A stretch of 64,000 nucleotides of DNA, taken from assembly GCA_963723965.1 (NCBI GenBank), contig CAVRSV010000001.1, forward strand, positions 124,001 through 188,000, in the 5' to 3' direction. The DNA comes from JARRKC01 sp963723965 (GTDB lineage Bacteria > Acidobacteriota > UBA6911 > RPQK01 > JAPXNP01). The translations under genes were made by a program, and so were the position numbers. Below the pieces are notes generated by a model, which was not told the origin of the DNA, made no database searches, and saw nothing but the letters and a program-made list of their open reading frames with translations. Position 1 is the first letter of the stretch; every line of letters begins with the position of its first letter. Below are positions 16,487 through 25,796 of this stretch, piece by piece.

Positions 16487-17698
16487 TCAACCGCTGAAGG
16501 GCCGTTTGAGCAGTCGGGAAGCCTCCTTGCGGGAACCATCCACGTCGGGAAGATCGAGGACTTTCCGGTACTGCTCCTCCGCGCGGGAGCGCTGGTCGGC
16601 CAGGTCGAGCGTCCTGCCCAGTTCGAGCCGCGCCCGGGCGAGGTCCGAGGGCGTCGCCGTGGGCTGGGCAACCACTTTCCGCAGCAACTCCTCCGCAGCG
16701 GTGAGTTCTCCTGCCTTGCGCAGCTTGGGGGCGAGCTGCAGGAAGTAGGGGATCTGCTGGAGTTTCTGATAGTTGGGCACCTTCTGTTCGGCCAGTCTGG
16801 CAATCTCGAGGTAGATGTCGAGCGCCGCGCTCTGGCGGCCCATCTTCTCCTCGATCTGGGCCCGGTTGAGGTTGAACAGGAAGTTCTTGGGGAACCGGTC
16901 GTGCAGGAACTGCGCGAGACGCAGGGCGTCCTTGTAGCGCCCGTCCCGTACGAACAGGACCATCTGGAGGACGCGGCTGTCGTCGGCCACGAACTCCCCG
17001 TGTTCCGCGGCCAGCTGCAGGTCTTCGAGACCCTGCTCCTTGCTGCCGTGAAACCCGATCACGGCCGCGATCCACTTCACGTACCAGGGGAGGCTGCCGA
17101 CGATGTATTGGTACATGCCGACCGTCATGTAGGCGTCGTAGAACTCGGGATCCTCCTTCAGTACTTCGGAATCGTACTTGTACGCCAGCTTCCCGTGTTT
17201 GAAAGCGTTACCCACGCTGTGGTCGATGGTGATGTAGAAGGAGGCCTCGACACCCTCAATGGCGCCGAGAAAGTATCGGGCGCGCACGTCTCCGGGCTTC
17301 TTCGAGAGGATGTCGTTGCACAGCGTGCGGGCACGCTCGAGCTTGTCCATGAAGAATTCGCGGTTGGCCTTCGACATGGTCTGCCCCGTCTTCTCCGTGA
17401 AGTAGCTCGGGGTGATGAACTTGTCGAGATCCAGGTCCTGTCGCTCGAAAAGCTCGTGCAGCCAGACGGTTGTGGCTTGATAAAGAGGCGGCCCCGGGTG
17501 CTCGGGGAAGCGATCTGCGATCTGCGTGAACCGCTTCTGGGCCTCCGCGTAATCGAGCTCGAAAAGGTCGGTGAAGCCCTGCTTGACCGCGGTCACGAAC
17601 TGCGGGCTCCGCGAGTCGCTCGGCTGGGCCTGCAACTGGGCAGGCACGGCCACACAGCAGACAATCAGCAGCGTCAACCGAATCGACTTGATCCCCAT
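16487..17698 (-). CDS. exported tetratricopeptide-repeat protein
   Basis: The protein has 403 residues with a signal peptide (MGIKSIRLTLLIVCCVAVPA, cleavage near LQAQ). The rest is helical and repeated, with TPR-like segments (YAEAQKRFTQIADRFPEHPG, RARYFLGAIEGVEASFY, ARARLELGRTLDLADQRSRA). An inserted stretch, MTVGMYQYIVGSLPWYVKWI, is hydrophobic. It has the look of a periplasmic scaffold or adaptor. It follows the beta-barrel gene on the same strand with a 49-base gap, so the two may be expressed together. Confidence 0.85.
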   Translation of the reverse strand: MGIKSIRLTLLIVCCVAVPAQLQAQPSDSRSPQFVTAVKQGFTDLFELDYAEAQKRFTQIADRFPEHPGPPLYQATTVWLHELFERQDLDLDKFITPSYFTEKTGQTMSKANREFFMDKLERARTLCNDILSKKPGDVRARYFLGAIEGVEASFYITIDHSVGNAFKHGKLAYKYDSEVLKEDPEFYDAYMTVGMYQYIVGSLPWYVKWIAAVIGFHGSKEQGLEDLQLAAEHGEFVADDSRVLQMVLFVRDGRYKDALRLAQFLHDRFPKNFLFNLNRAQIEEKMGRQSAALDIYLEIARLAEQKVPNYQKLQQIPYFLQLAPKLRKAGELTAAEELLRKVVAQPTATPSDLARARLELGRTLDLADQRSRAEEQYRKVLDLPDVDGSRKEASRLLKRPFSG

Positions 17699-17747
17699 TT
17701 CTCACATGACCTTCCGCCCCGCCGCAGGCTGTGCGGGAGAAGCCGGA

Positions 17748-18467
17748 TCAGGAGCCGTTCCAGACCACGAGGAATCCCGCACTGAACTGCCAGGTGTGCA
17801 TCAACCCATCGGGCCTGAAGGCGGCCCCGGCCACGCCCTGGAACGAGCTGGCCGTGTGCGGAAGGCCATAGTCCGGGACGCCCGTAATCTGATCACGAAC
17901 GTCGAAGCGGATGCCCCACTGGTTTCCGAGGTAGTACTTCACTCCGCCGCCCCAGGTGCCCGCCAGCTTCCAGCGGTTTTTGAGATCCAGACCCTGAGCA
18001 ACGGCGAAATCCCGAGAGTTGCCGTCGATCTGGTAGTAGGAGGTCCCGATTCCCCCGACGGCGTAGGGCCGAAGTTTCGAATTGGCGGGGGTGAGATAGT
18101 AGAGGATATTGTAATCCAGGCTATGGGCCCGGTGATCCAGGTCGAGATGCGGCAACGCCGGACTGAGATTCACGAACACCATCGGCTGGTTGGCGAAGTT
18201 GTATTCGAGCTCGGCGCCGAAGCGATCCCCCAGATTCTCGGTGATGCGGACACCGACCAGATAACCCGAAGCGTGCTCCAGCCCCACCAGACGCGGCGTG
18301 GTCTCCCCCGAAACCGGAGTCAGGCTGGAAGTGTCTCCCGCCGAATTGACCCCGAGCAGGAAGGAGAACTCCCATTTCCTCTGCTGGTTGGTCTGGGGGT
18401 ACTGTGCCAGCAACGGACATTGCAGCAGAATCATCGTGCCCAGAATCAGAGACAGTCTCATGAGCAT
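17748..18467 (-). CDS. outer-membrane beta-barrel (OmpX/OmpW-like) protein
   Basis: The protein has 239 residues: a signal peptide (MLMRLSLILGTMILLQCPLLAQ), then alternating hydrophobic/polar strands with many aromatic residues (ERKWEFSFLLGVNS, RFGAELEYNFANQP, SLDYNILYYLT, LRPYAVGGIGTSYYQ, WGGGVKYYLGNQWGIRFDVRDQITG). It ends in a strand with WQFSAGFLVVW. This is the pattern of a small porin-like barrel of about eight strands. It may be an adhesin, channel or structural barrel. A candidate promoter lies at 18617-18646. Confidence 0.8.
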   Translation of the reverse strand: MLMRLSLILGTMILLQCPLLAQYPQTNQQRKWEFSFLLGVNSAGDTSSLTPVSGETTPRLVGLEHASGYLVGVRITENLGDRFGAELEYNFANQPMVFVNLSPALPHLDLDHRAHSLDYNILYYLTPANSKLRPYAVGGIGTSYYQIDGNSRDFAVAQGLDLKNRWKLAGTWGGGVKYYLGNQWGIRFDVRDQITGVPDYGLPHTASSFQGVAGAAFRPDGLMHTWQFSAGFLVVWNGS

Positions 18468-18616
18468 CCTTGTCCCCCGGTCGGCTCGCCTCGGCTCACC
18501 TCGAGGTCGATCATCGGAACAGTTCAGATACGTAAAGAGTCCCGGTTAAATCGTTAGCGCCTCCCGGACCGCAACGGTGGTCCGAAATCCTCCAACGAAC
18601 GCCGAGCATCGTCTTT

Positions 18617-18646
18617 ACTATACTGGAGATGCGGCGAAGGCTGCAA
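18617..18646 (-). promoter_or_regulatory. candidate sigma-70 promoter of the beta-barrel gene
   Basis: Read on the minus strand: TTGCAG, 18-base spacer, TATAGT. It would give a leader of about 140 bases before the ATG at 18467. Confidence 0.4.
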
Positions 18647-18687
18647 AAGACGGAGTCTTGGCCGGAGAAACCGGAACTCCGGCCGGC

Positions 18688-19617
18688 TCAGGTACCCGGG
18701 GTCGCAGCGTCGGCAGAGCCGGTGGCGACGAAGTCCGGCTTCATCGTCTCGAACAGATGGAGCAGCTTCTTGACAGCGCGGGACATATAGTCCGACTTCA
18801 GGTACACCCAACCGAGTTCCCGGTAGATCTTGCGGCCCGCGATCCTGCGGTAGACCAGTCCCTGCGCGGCCGTCGTCGACGCCACTGCCGGGTACGGGAT
18901 GAGGCTGATCCCGAGTCCACGAGCGACCAGCGGTTTGGTGATCTCGACGTTTTGAAGCTCCATCGTGTTGCGGAACTGTACCTTCTCCTCCCCGAAAATC
19001 TGGTCGACCACCTTGCGGGTGTTGGAGCCGCGCTCGAAATGAATGAACGTATACGGGGGAAGATCCGAAAAGGCAATCCGGGGCTTGGCCGCGAGCGGGT
19101 GATGCTCGTCCATGACCAGGACCATCTCCTCCGAGAGCGCCGGCACCACCTCCAGGTCGGGATCGTCGAAAGGGAGACTCAACAAGGTCAGATCGACCTC
19201 GTTCGAGCGCAGCATGCGCAAGATTTCTTCCGAAGTCCCGGTTGCGATGCGGAGCTCGACGTTGGGGTAGAGTTGCCTGTATTCCTTGAGCAGTACGGGG
19301 AAAAGATAGGTACAGACGGACATTCCCCCGGCCAGATGAAGGCTTCCCCGTTGCAGGTGCGTCAGATCGGCGATCTCCGAATTCAGCAGGCGCAGTTCGT
19401 TGAAGATCCGCTGAGAATAGCGCAGTACGATCTCCCCGGTGGGAGTCAGGTGGATGCGTTTGTGGGTTCTTTTGAAGAGCTGATCGCCCAGCTCCTCCTC
19501 GAGCAGCTTGATCTGACGGCTGATGGCTGACTGGGAGACGAAAAGCTTCTCTCCGGCCCGGGTAAAACTTCCGGTCTCGACGATCGCCTGGAACATTTCG
19601 AGCTGTCTCAGATCCAC
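18688..19617 (-). CDS. LysR-family transcriptional regulator
   Basis: I chose GTG 19617 (MDLRQLEMFQAIVETGSFTR), which gives 309 residues, the normal LysR size; the longer frame adds about 84 residues without family similarity. The N-terminal winged helix-turn-helix (AGEKLFVSQSAISRQIKLLE) is classical. The C-terminal effector domain has two lobes (LHLAGGMSVCTYLFP, ISLIPYPAV). It should bind as a tetramer near the divergent promoter. The divergent neighbour is the AI-2E-type permease at 19738, so that gene is the first candidate target. The effector is unknown. Confidence 0.92.
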   Translation of the reverse strand: MDLRQLEMFQAIVETGSFTRAGEKLFVSQSAISRQIKLLEEELGDQLFKRTHKRIHLTPTGEIVLRYSQRIFNELRLLNSEIADLTHLQRGSLHLAGGMSVCTYLFPVLLKEYRQLYPNVELRIATGTSEEILRMLRSNEVDLTLLSLPFDDPDLEVVPALSEEMVLVMDEHHPLAAKPRIAFSDLPPYTFIHFERGSNTRKVVDQIFGEEKVQFRNTMELQNVEITKPLVARGLGISLIPYPAVASTTAAQGLVYRRIAGRKIYRELGWVYLKSDYMSRAVKKLLHLFETMKPDFVATGSADAATPGT

Positions 19618-19737
19618 GAGGAGTATTCTACTCGACCCGAAAGAGTCGAGCCCGAACCTTCCGGTCGCCTGGTCGCGGGCGAGCGAGGAAAAACAAGGGG
19701 TTTGACCGGAATCCTCGCGGGAGGTTAGATTGCACCG

Positions 19738-20814
19738 ATGGAAGAGCGGCGGTACGCGAGAATCTTTCTCCTCATTCCGGCTCTGATCGTTCTCTACTTC
19801 GTATTCCGGATCTTCCAGCCGTTTCTGCAGCCCATCGCCCTGGCGATCATCTTCTCCACGCTGTGCCATCCCGTCTACCGCTGGTTGCTGCGCTTGTTGA
19901 AGGACCGCGCGAATCTCGCCTCGCTGATCATGTGCCTGCTCGTCATGGCTGTCATCATCATCCCGCTGGCCACCCTGATCTCGGCCCTCGTCTCAGAGGT
20001 GGCCCAGGTCTATCAGCTGCTGCAGTCGAATCTGGACAAGGGGACGTTCGACTCGGTTTTCGCCGGTCACAACAGTCACTATCTGACGGAGCTGGAAAAC
20101 TGGCTGAGCGCCTACATGCCCTTCAGCAAGGAGGATGTCGTCAAGGCAGTGACGACGGGCCTCCAGCAGCTGGGCGGTTTTCTCGTGCGCCAGAGCACGG
20201 TCGTGCTGGGAGGCTTTGCCGGGCTGGTCAGTCAATTCATCCTTATGGTCCTGACGATGTTCTTCCTGTTCCGCGACGGGAGTCGGCTGTTTCGCCAGCT
20301 CGAGACGCTGACTCCGATTTCGAAGCGCTACGAGCAGTTGCTGGCCACCAAATTCCGGGAGGTCACGCAGGCCACGGTGCTCGGGACCCTGGTCACGGCC
20401 GTGGCTCAGGGCCTCGCAGGCGGTGTCATCTTCTGGATTCTGGGAATCTCGAACTCATTGTTCTGGGGCACCCTGATGGGCTTCTGCTCCATGGTACCGG
20501 TCGTCGGGACTTCGGTGGTCTGGGTCCCCTGGGTGTTGTACTTCGTCTTCTCGGGCGCCTACTGGCATGCCGCGATCCTGGCGGGATTGGCCGCCTTCCT
20601 GGTGGGTATGATCGACAACGTCGTCCGGCCCCTGTTCATCGAGGGGCGATCGGGAATGCATACCCTGGTTGTCTTCTTTTCCCTCATGGGGGGCGCGGCC
20701 TATTTCGGGGTCGTCGGCCTGATCTTCGGGCCGATTCTGGTCTCTCTGTTCCTGACCTTTCTCGAACTGTACCGGATCGAGTTCCAGTCCGAGTTGAGTA
20801 AGCCCCAGGCATGA
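19738..20814 (+). CDS. AI-2E/PerM-family membrane transporter (copy 1)
   Basis: The protein has 358 residues with seven or eight predicted membrane helices: an N-terminal pair (RIFLLIPALIVLYFVFRIF, IALAIIFSTL), a central pair (FILMVLTMFFLF) and the conserved C-terminal part (LFWGTLMGFCSMVPVVGTSVVW, LAAFLVGMIDNVVRPLFIEG). This is the PerM/TqsA family; some members export autoinducer-2, others move ions such as Na+/H+. It is divergent from the LysR gene and overlaps the following hydrolase gene by four bases (ATGA), so these form one transcript. A second member of the family lies at 21927. Confidence 0.9.
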   Translation: MEERRYARIFLLIPALIVLYFVFRIFQPFLQPIALAIIFSTLCHPVYRWLLRLLKDRANLASLIMCLLVMAVIIIPLATLISALVSEVAQVYQLLQSNLDKGTFDSVFAGHNSHYLTELENWLSAYMPFSKEDVVKAVTTGLQQLGGFLVRQSTVVLGGFAGLVSQFILMVLTMFFLFRDGSRLFRQLETLTPISKRYEQLLATKFREVTQATVLGTLVTAVAQGLAGGVIFWILGISNSLFWGTLMGFCSMVPVVGTSVVWVPWVLYFVFSGAYWHAAILAGLAAFLVGMIDNVVRPLFIEGRSGMHTLVVFFSLMGGAAYFGVVGLIFGPILVSLFLTFLELYRIEFQSELSKPQA

Positions 20815-21827
20815 GTTTGTACGGCGACTGGATCCGATCCTGGGAAAAAAGACTGACTCTGCGCGACCAGCGCCGGAAAGTCTTCCCTTTCGAGTGGGGC
20901 CTGGAATGGCTGGGAGTGGAGGCCGTCGGCGGGGAAGAGCCGCTGTCGTCGATCCGGCGCTGGGCGGATCGCGCGCTCCGGGACAGCGCCGCATTCTACC
21001 GCCCGGCCCCCCTGGAGGGGCCGCACCTCGAGGCGCAGCAACTGGTCTTCAGGACCCCGACGCCCAGTCTGCTGGAGCGCAACAATCGCGTCCGCTGCCG
21101 CATCTGGCAGAGCCCCGGATCCCGAAGAGCCGTGGTCGTCATCCCCCAATGGAACGCCTCCGCCGACAGCCACGCCGGGCTGTGCCGGATCCTCTCGCGA
21201 CTCGGGCTCACGGCCGTCCGGATGACGCTCCCCTACCATGAAGAAAGGGCGCCGGAGGGTATGGAGCGAGCCGACTTCCTGGTGGGACCCAACATCGGAC
21301 GGACGCTGCACGGGACGCGCCAGGCCGTGCTCGAAGCGCTGCAGGTCGTCGGTTGGCTGCGCGACCGGGGACATGAGAAGGTCGGGATCATGGGGACCAG
21401 TCTGGGTTCCTGTGTGGCCTATCTTGCCTTCGCCCACTGCTCCGCCATCGACGCCGGCGTCTTCAATCATGTCTCCGCACATTTCGCCGATGTCGTCTGG
21501 ACCGGCCTCTCGACCCGCTACGTTCGCTGGGCGCTGGACGGGAACATCAGCCTCGAAGATCTCCGCGCCTGCTGGGCTCCACTCAGCCCGTGGCACTTCA
21601 TCGACCGGCTGGAGACTCGACCGCGCCCGCACCTGATGATCACGGCACGCTACGACCTGACTTTTCTCCCCGAACTCTCCGACGAGGTCTTCTCCCGCTA
21701 TGCGGAACTGGGACTGGCCTGTGATCGCGTAGAATTACCTTGTGGACACTATACGACCGCACATTTCCCATTCAATGTCCTCGATGGCTGGCACATCTGC
21801 CGGGCCCTGCGACATTGTCTGGAGTAG
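20811..21827 (+). CDS. alpha/beta-hydrolase fold protein
   Basis: The protein has 338 residues, and its start overlaps the permease stop (ATGA). It has a nucleophile elbow GTSLGS (in KVGIMGTSLGSCVAYLAFAH), an oxyanion region VVVIPQWNAS and a late PHLMITARYDLTFLPEL followed by VELPCGHYTTAHFPF. The last two would hold the catalytic Asp and His, so the triad looks complete. No signal peptide is visible, so it is probably cytoplasmic. It lies between the two AI-2E-type permease genes, so a product moved by them could be its substrate; this is inference. Confidence 0.85.
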   Translation: MSLYGDWIRSWEKRLTLRDQRRKVFPFEWGLEWLGVEAVGGEEPLSSIRRWADRALRDSAAFYRPAPLEGPHLEAQQLVFRTPTPSLLERNNRVRCRIWQSPGSRRAVVVIPQWNASADSHAGLCRILSRLGLTAVRMTLPYHEERAPEGMERADFLVGPNIGRTLHGTRQAVLEALQVVGWLRDRGHEKVGIMGTSLGSCVAYLAFAHCSAIDAGVFNHVSAHFADVVWTGLSTRYVRWALDGNISLEDLRACWAPLSPWHFIDRLETRPRPHLMITARYDLTFLPELSDEVFSRYAELGLACDRVELPCGHYTTAHFPFNVLDGWHICRALRHCLE

Positions 21828-21926
21828 TGCTCCGAACCGGAAATCTTCTGAGGCGTGCCCGCTCCTGACGGGCGAAATCAGCTCCGACTCATTCGTCCGG
21901 AAAGCCGAAAGGCGCGCGAAGACGGT

Positions 21927-23027
21927 ATGACAGAACATTCACAGGGACTCTCTCAGGGATTGAGGTTTCTTCTCGGGGCGGCTGCGTTCGTCATCATCGT
22001 GGCGGGCATGAAGGCAGCGGCTTCCCTGCTGGTCCCTTTTCTGGTCAGCGTCTTCCTGGCGGTCATCGCCGCACCGATCGTCTTCTGGCTGCGTCGCAAA
22101 GGCGTTCCGGCAGTCCTCGCCGTGGCACTGGTGATCGTTGCCATGATCGGCCTTCTGGTCCTGATGGGGTATTTCGTGGGCAGCTCGTTCAACCGGTTCC
22201 TGACTTCTCTGCCGGCCTACGAGGAGCACCTCAAGGCCAAGGTCCTGGACCTGGCGGACTGGCTCGGAAGCCACGGCGTGGGACTGTCGCAAAAGACCCT
22301 CACCGACTACTTCGATCCCGGCGCCGCCGTGGGTGTGGTTGCCACCTTGCTGACCTCCATCGGTGGTCTGTTGACGAACACACTGCTGATGGTGCTGACC
22401 GTCATCTTCATCCTCCTGGAAGCTTCCAGTTTTCCCGCCAAGATCCGGAGCGGACTGGAAAACGCAGAGGTGACGCTGCAGGGCTTTCAGGAATTTGCCA
22501 TCACGCTGAATCGCTACGTGGCCATCAAGACGCTGGTCAGCCTGACCACCGGGGCCGCGGTGGCCGGGTGGAATGCCGCCCTGGGCGTGGACTATCCGCT
22601 GTTGTGGGGGCTATTGGCCTTTCTGCTGAACTACATCCCGAACCTGGGGTCCATCATCGCCGCAATTCCACCCATCCTCCTGGCGCTGCTCCAGTTCGGC
22701 TGGGTGACGGCGCTGGTCCTGTGCATCGGATATCTGGTCATCAATCTCGTCATCAGCAACCTCCTCGAACCCCGCTTCCTTGGTCGGGGCCTGGGTCTGT
22801 CGACGCTGATCGTCTTCGTCTCGCTGGTCTCCTGGGCCTGGGTGCTCGGCCCCGTGGGGATGCTCCTGTCCGTTCCGCTCACAGTGACCCTGAAGATCGC
22901 ACTCGCGAGCAGTCCCAGAACCCGCTGGATTGCGGCGCTGCTCGGTCGTCCGATCGATGATCCCGCCGCCTCGGCCGAGGTGCTGTCCGAGGAGTACGAG
23001 GCCGGCCGGTCACTGGAGGAGTCATGA
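21927..23027 (+). CDS. AI-2E/PerM-family membrane transporter (copy 2)
   Basis: ATG 21927 (MTEHSQGLSQGLRFLLGAAA) gives 366 residues with about eight membrane helices and the family signature near the C terminus (LLWGLLAFLLNYIPNLGSIIAA, LVINLVISNLLEPRFLGRGLGLSTLIVFVSLVSWAW). It is a different subgroup from copy 1 at 19738, so the pair was probably not produced by a recent local duplication. It follows the hydrolase gene by 99 bases and may be part of the same transcript. Confidence 0.9.
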   Translation: MTEHSQGLSQGLRFLLGAAAFVIIVAGMKAAASLLVPFLVSVFLAVIAAPIVFWLRRKGVPAVLAVALVIVAMIGLLVLMGYFVGSSFNRFLTSLPAYEEHLKAKVLDLADWLGSHGVGLSQKTLTDYFDPGAAVGVVATLLTSIGGLLTNTLLMVLTVIFILLEASSFPAKIRSGLENAEVTLQGFQEFAITLNRYVAIKTLVSLTTGAAVAGWNAALGVDYPLLWGLLAFLLNYIPNLGSIIAAIPPILLALLQFGWVTALVLCIGYLVINLVISNLLEPRFLGRGLGLSTLIVFVSLVSWAWVLGPVGMLLSVPLTVTLKIALASSPRTRWIAALLGRPIDDPAASAEVLSEEYEAGRSLEES

Positions 23028-23227
23028 GTTTCGGCGCCCGGGAGTGTCCTGCGCCGGCAAGGTGCGGGCGCCGCTCGGCTGCGGTTCGATTGCCCTTGGG
23101 TGAGACGGGCCTGGGCTGATGGCCGGGCGGGTTGGAGGTTGCCGGGCCGTCGCTCGACGACCCGGCTGATCTTCGAATCGATCCGGGGCGCGTTCCGTCC
23201 CGAAACGACTCGGGGGAACGGTTCTCC

Positions 23228-24403
23228 CTATTTCAAGCTTTCGAGCAACATGGGGCTCCCCAGCTTATTGTCGTAGCGCGGGCGATAGCGCTCGGTGTTG
23301 TACGTGTTCTCGATGTCGACGGTCCGGGCTCCCAGGGATGGATCCGGAATCTCGGAGTGGGCATAGCGGCCGGCCCGAATTCCGACCATTCGGCCCGAGA
23401 CGCCGTCGCTCAGCAGGTCTACTGCGATGTTGGCGAAGGTGATCGCGACCAGGTGATCGATGGAATCCGGGTCTCCGCTGCGCAGATCGTAGGTCAGGTC
23501 GCTGGCCATCGTGTCCTGTCCGGTCCGCTTCTTGATCTCCTGGCTCAGGACCGTGCCGATGTCGACCTTCTTGCGGTGACCGAAGGCATCGGCATCGCCA
23601 TATTCCATGACTTCCCGGCCGTGCCAGCTGGCTCCTTCCGAGACGACGACGAGGGCATAGCTGGAAGGATTGTTCCGCTTGTCTTCGATCAACACCTCGC
23701 ACAGATGATCGATGTCGAAGGGGGATTCCGGAATCAGGCACCGCGTGGACGTGACATAGGCGGTGTAGAGGGCCGTAAAACCGGCATCGCGTCCGAAGAT
23801 CCGGAATACACCGATGCGCTCGTGCGAACCCAGGGTGGTCCGCTGCCGGGTGATCAGTTCCTTGGCCCGCGTGATGGCCGTCGAAAAGCCGATGCAGTAC
23901 TCCGTGTTCTGGACATCGTTGTCCATCGTCTTCGGGATTGCGATGACGGGATAACCTTCGCGGTCCAGACGAGCGGCATAGCTCAGGGTGTCGTCTCCAC
24001 CGATGGAGACGAGGGTGCCGATGTCCAGCTTCTCGAGATTTTGCAGGACGATGGGTGTCAAGTCCCAGAGTTCGTCGCTCTTGCGGTATTTCTCGGCGTC
24101 GGCTTCCGAGATATGCGGAGGCAACTTCGCTTTGGTCGTCTTCCAGGGGTTGGTCCGTGAAGTGTGCAGGACGGTGCCCCCGCTCCGATCGATGGCCCGC
24201 GTGTTTTCACGGGTCAGCGGCCGGATATAGCGCGGGTCGAGTTCCATGCTGGGGTCCATGTGGGTAAGCCCTTCCCAGCCGCGACGGATGCCGATGACGT
24301 CTTTGCCCATCTCGGTTGCCCGGTAGACTACCGATTTGATGACCGAGTTCAGGCCGGGCACGTCACCTCCGCCAGTCAGGATTCCGATCTTCTTCTGCTT
24401 CAT
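23228..24403 (-). CDS. pfp: phosphofructokinase with PPi-type active-site residues
   Basis: ATG 24403 follows GGAGGTGGAAGAAG, which decides the start, giving 391 residues. The N terminus (KKIGILTGGGDVPGLNSVI) is the standard PFK phosphate-binding loop. Two positions decide the phosphoryl donor. GGDDT (135-139) has Asp where ATP-dependent PfkA has Gly, and PKTMDND (157-163) has Lys where PfkA has Gly. Asp and Lys together are the mark of PPi-dependent enzymes, so I predict reversible, PPi-using fructose-6-phosphate 1-phosphotransferase activity. A candidate promoter is at 24528-24556. The gene follows the alcohol dehydrogenase gene on the same strand with a 229-base gap. Confidence 0.85.
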   Translation of the reverse strand: MKQKKIGILTGGGDVPGLNSVIKSVVYRATEMGKDVIGIRRGWEGLTHMDPSMELDPRYIRPLTRENTRAIDRSGGTVLHTSRTNPWKTTKAKLPPHISEADAEKYRKSDELWDLTPIVLQNLEKLDIGTLVSIGGDDTLSYAARLDREGYPVIAIPKTMDNDVQNTEYCIGFSTAITRAKELITRQRTTLGSHERIGVFRIFGRDAGFTALYTAYVTSTRCLIPESPFDIDHLCEVLIEDKRNNPSSYALVVVSEGASWHGREVMEYGDADAFGHRKKVDIGTVLSQEIKKRTGQDTMASDLTYDLRSGDPDSIDHLVAITFANIAVDLLSDGVSGRMVGIRAGRYAHSEIPDPSLGARTVDIENTYNTERYRPRYDNKLGSPMLLESLK

Positions 24404-24527
24404 ACTTCTTCCACCTCCGTTAGGAGCACTTGCGGCGAACCATCTGGACCGATCCACACGGGCGCGTCACGACCGTTGCCGGCGTGCCGCACGCCCCCTC
24501 TTTTCGCGTTTCGGAAAAACCCGACCG

Positions 24528-24556
24528 ATTTTATTGAAGCGCGACCGGATAAACAA
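24528..24556 (-). promoter_or_regulatory. candidate sigma-70 promoter of the phosphofructokinase
   Basis: Read on the minus strand: TTGTTT, 17-base spacer, TAAAAT (5/6). The leader would be about 118 bases to the ATG at 24403. Confidence 0.4.
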
Positions 24557-24632
24557 CTGAATTGAGCGCCAGTCGTGTATCCGGCTCCGAATCCTGCCGC
24601 GCCTTGCCGGCGATCCCAGCCACCTCGGAGCC

Positions 24633-25796
24633 TCAGTCGCCACCCATAGCCTGGATGAGGATCTGCCGGAGCTCCTCCGCCTCGAGGCGGACGGGATTGC
24701 CCTTCATGCTGCTGGCGCGCTGGGCCTTCTCGACGGCTTCGGGCAGCCGCTCGGGATCGAGTCCGAGTTCGAAGAGGCTTGGAATCTCCAGCAGCCGCCG
24801 GCACCGTTCGAGCCATTCCACGGCCTCCCGACGCCCGGCCTTGGGGTCTGCGTTCAGCAGGGCACCCACTTCGTCGAATCGGCCGAGCAGACCGTCCGGA
24901 TCGCCCCGCCGCTCCAGGGCCTGCACGTTCGCCCTCAGCACGGGCGCCAGCAGGCAGGCACAGATCGCTCCATGAGGCGCTCCCGTCATTCCCCCCAGAG
25001 GTCCGGCGAAGCCGTGGACGGCACCGAGGCCCGCGTTGGTGAGCGCCAACCCACCGATCAGGCTGACCAGACACATGTCCTCACGGGCCCGGGCATCCGA
25101 GCCGTCTCGGAAAGCCGCCGGCAGTGCATCTCCTCCTCGGGCGATCCCCTCTCGGCACAGCCCGTCGACGAGGGGATTCCGCCGGCTACTCAGAAAGGGC
25201 TCGATCACCTGAGTCAGGGCGTCCAGCCCGGAGCGGGCCGTCACCGATGGAGGCTGAGTCAGGGTCAGTTCCGGGTCCACGATGGCCACCCTGGGCAGGA
25301 GGAAGGGACTGCGCAGGCTGACTTTGACCTGATGCTCGGCAGAGCCCAATACGGCGTTCTTGGTCACTTCGGCACCGGTTCCGGAAGTCGTGGGTATGGC
25401 GACGCACGGAAGGGAGGGCTGACGCAGCGGCTGGGCCCGCCCGATGACCTCGAGATAGTCGAGGACCGCGCCGGGATTCGGGGCGAGACCCGCGAGGGCC
25501 TTGGCGGTGTCCAGCACGCTCCCCCCGCCGAGGCCGACCACGACATCGCACTGCAACGCGCGAACCTCTTCGACGAGACTCTGCACAAGGGTGATCGTAG
25601 GCTCGTCCGTGACCACGCCGTGACCGCATTCCAGCCCGCGACCGAGCAAAGCGTCCAAGAGCGGCCGATACCGATCGGCCGTTCCGCCGGTCACCAGGAA
25701 GGGCCGACGACCCAGGGACTCCACGGTCTCGGCGGCGACGGCCACCGTCTTGGGACCGAACAAAATCCGCGTTACCGTCAGGAATTCAAAACTCAT
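24633..25796 (-). CDS. iron-containing (group III) alcohol dehydrogenase
   Basis: The protein has 387 residues. The nucleotide-binding part has GGGSVLDTAKALAGL and the SGTGAEVT turn. The metal-binding part has GLGAVHGFAGPLGGMTGAPHGAICACLLAPVL, holding the His ligands of the family. It should reduce an aldehyde or oxidise an alcohol with NAD(P) in the cytoplasm. The physiological substrate cannot be read from sequence. Its ATG lies inside the last codons of the upstream rhomboid gene (11-base overlap), so the two are co-transcribed. Confidence 0.92.
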   Translation of the reverse strand: MSFEFLTVTRILFGPKTVAVAAETVESLGRRPFLVTGGTADRYRPLLDALLGRGLECGHGVVTDEPTITLVQSLVEEVRALQCDVVVGLGGGSVLDTAKALAGLAPNPGAVLDYLEVIGRAQPLRQPSLPCVAIPTTSGTGAEVTKNAVLGSAEHQVKVSLRSPFLLPRVAIVDPELTLTQPPSVTARSGLDALTQVIEPFLSSRRNPLVDGLCREGIARGGDALPAAFRDGSDARAREDMCLVSLIGGLALTNAGLGAVHGFAGPLGGMTGAPHGAICACLLAPVLRANVQALERRGDPDGLLGRFDEVGALLNADPKAGRREAVEWLERCRRLLEIPSLFELGLDPERLPEAVEKAQRASSMKGNPVRLEAEELRQILIQAMGGD

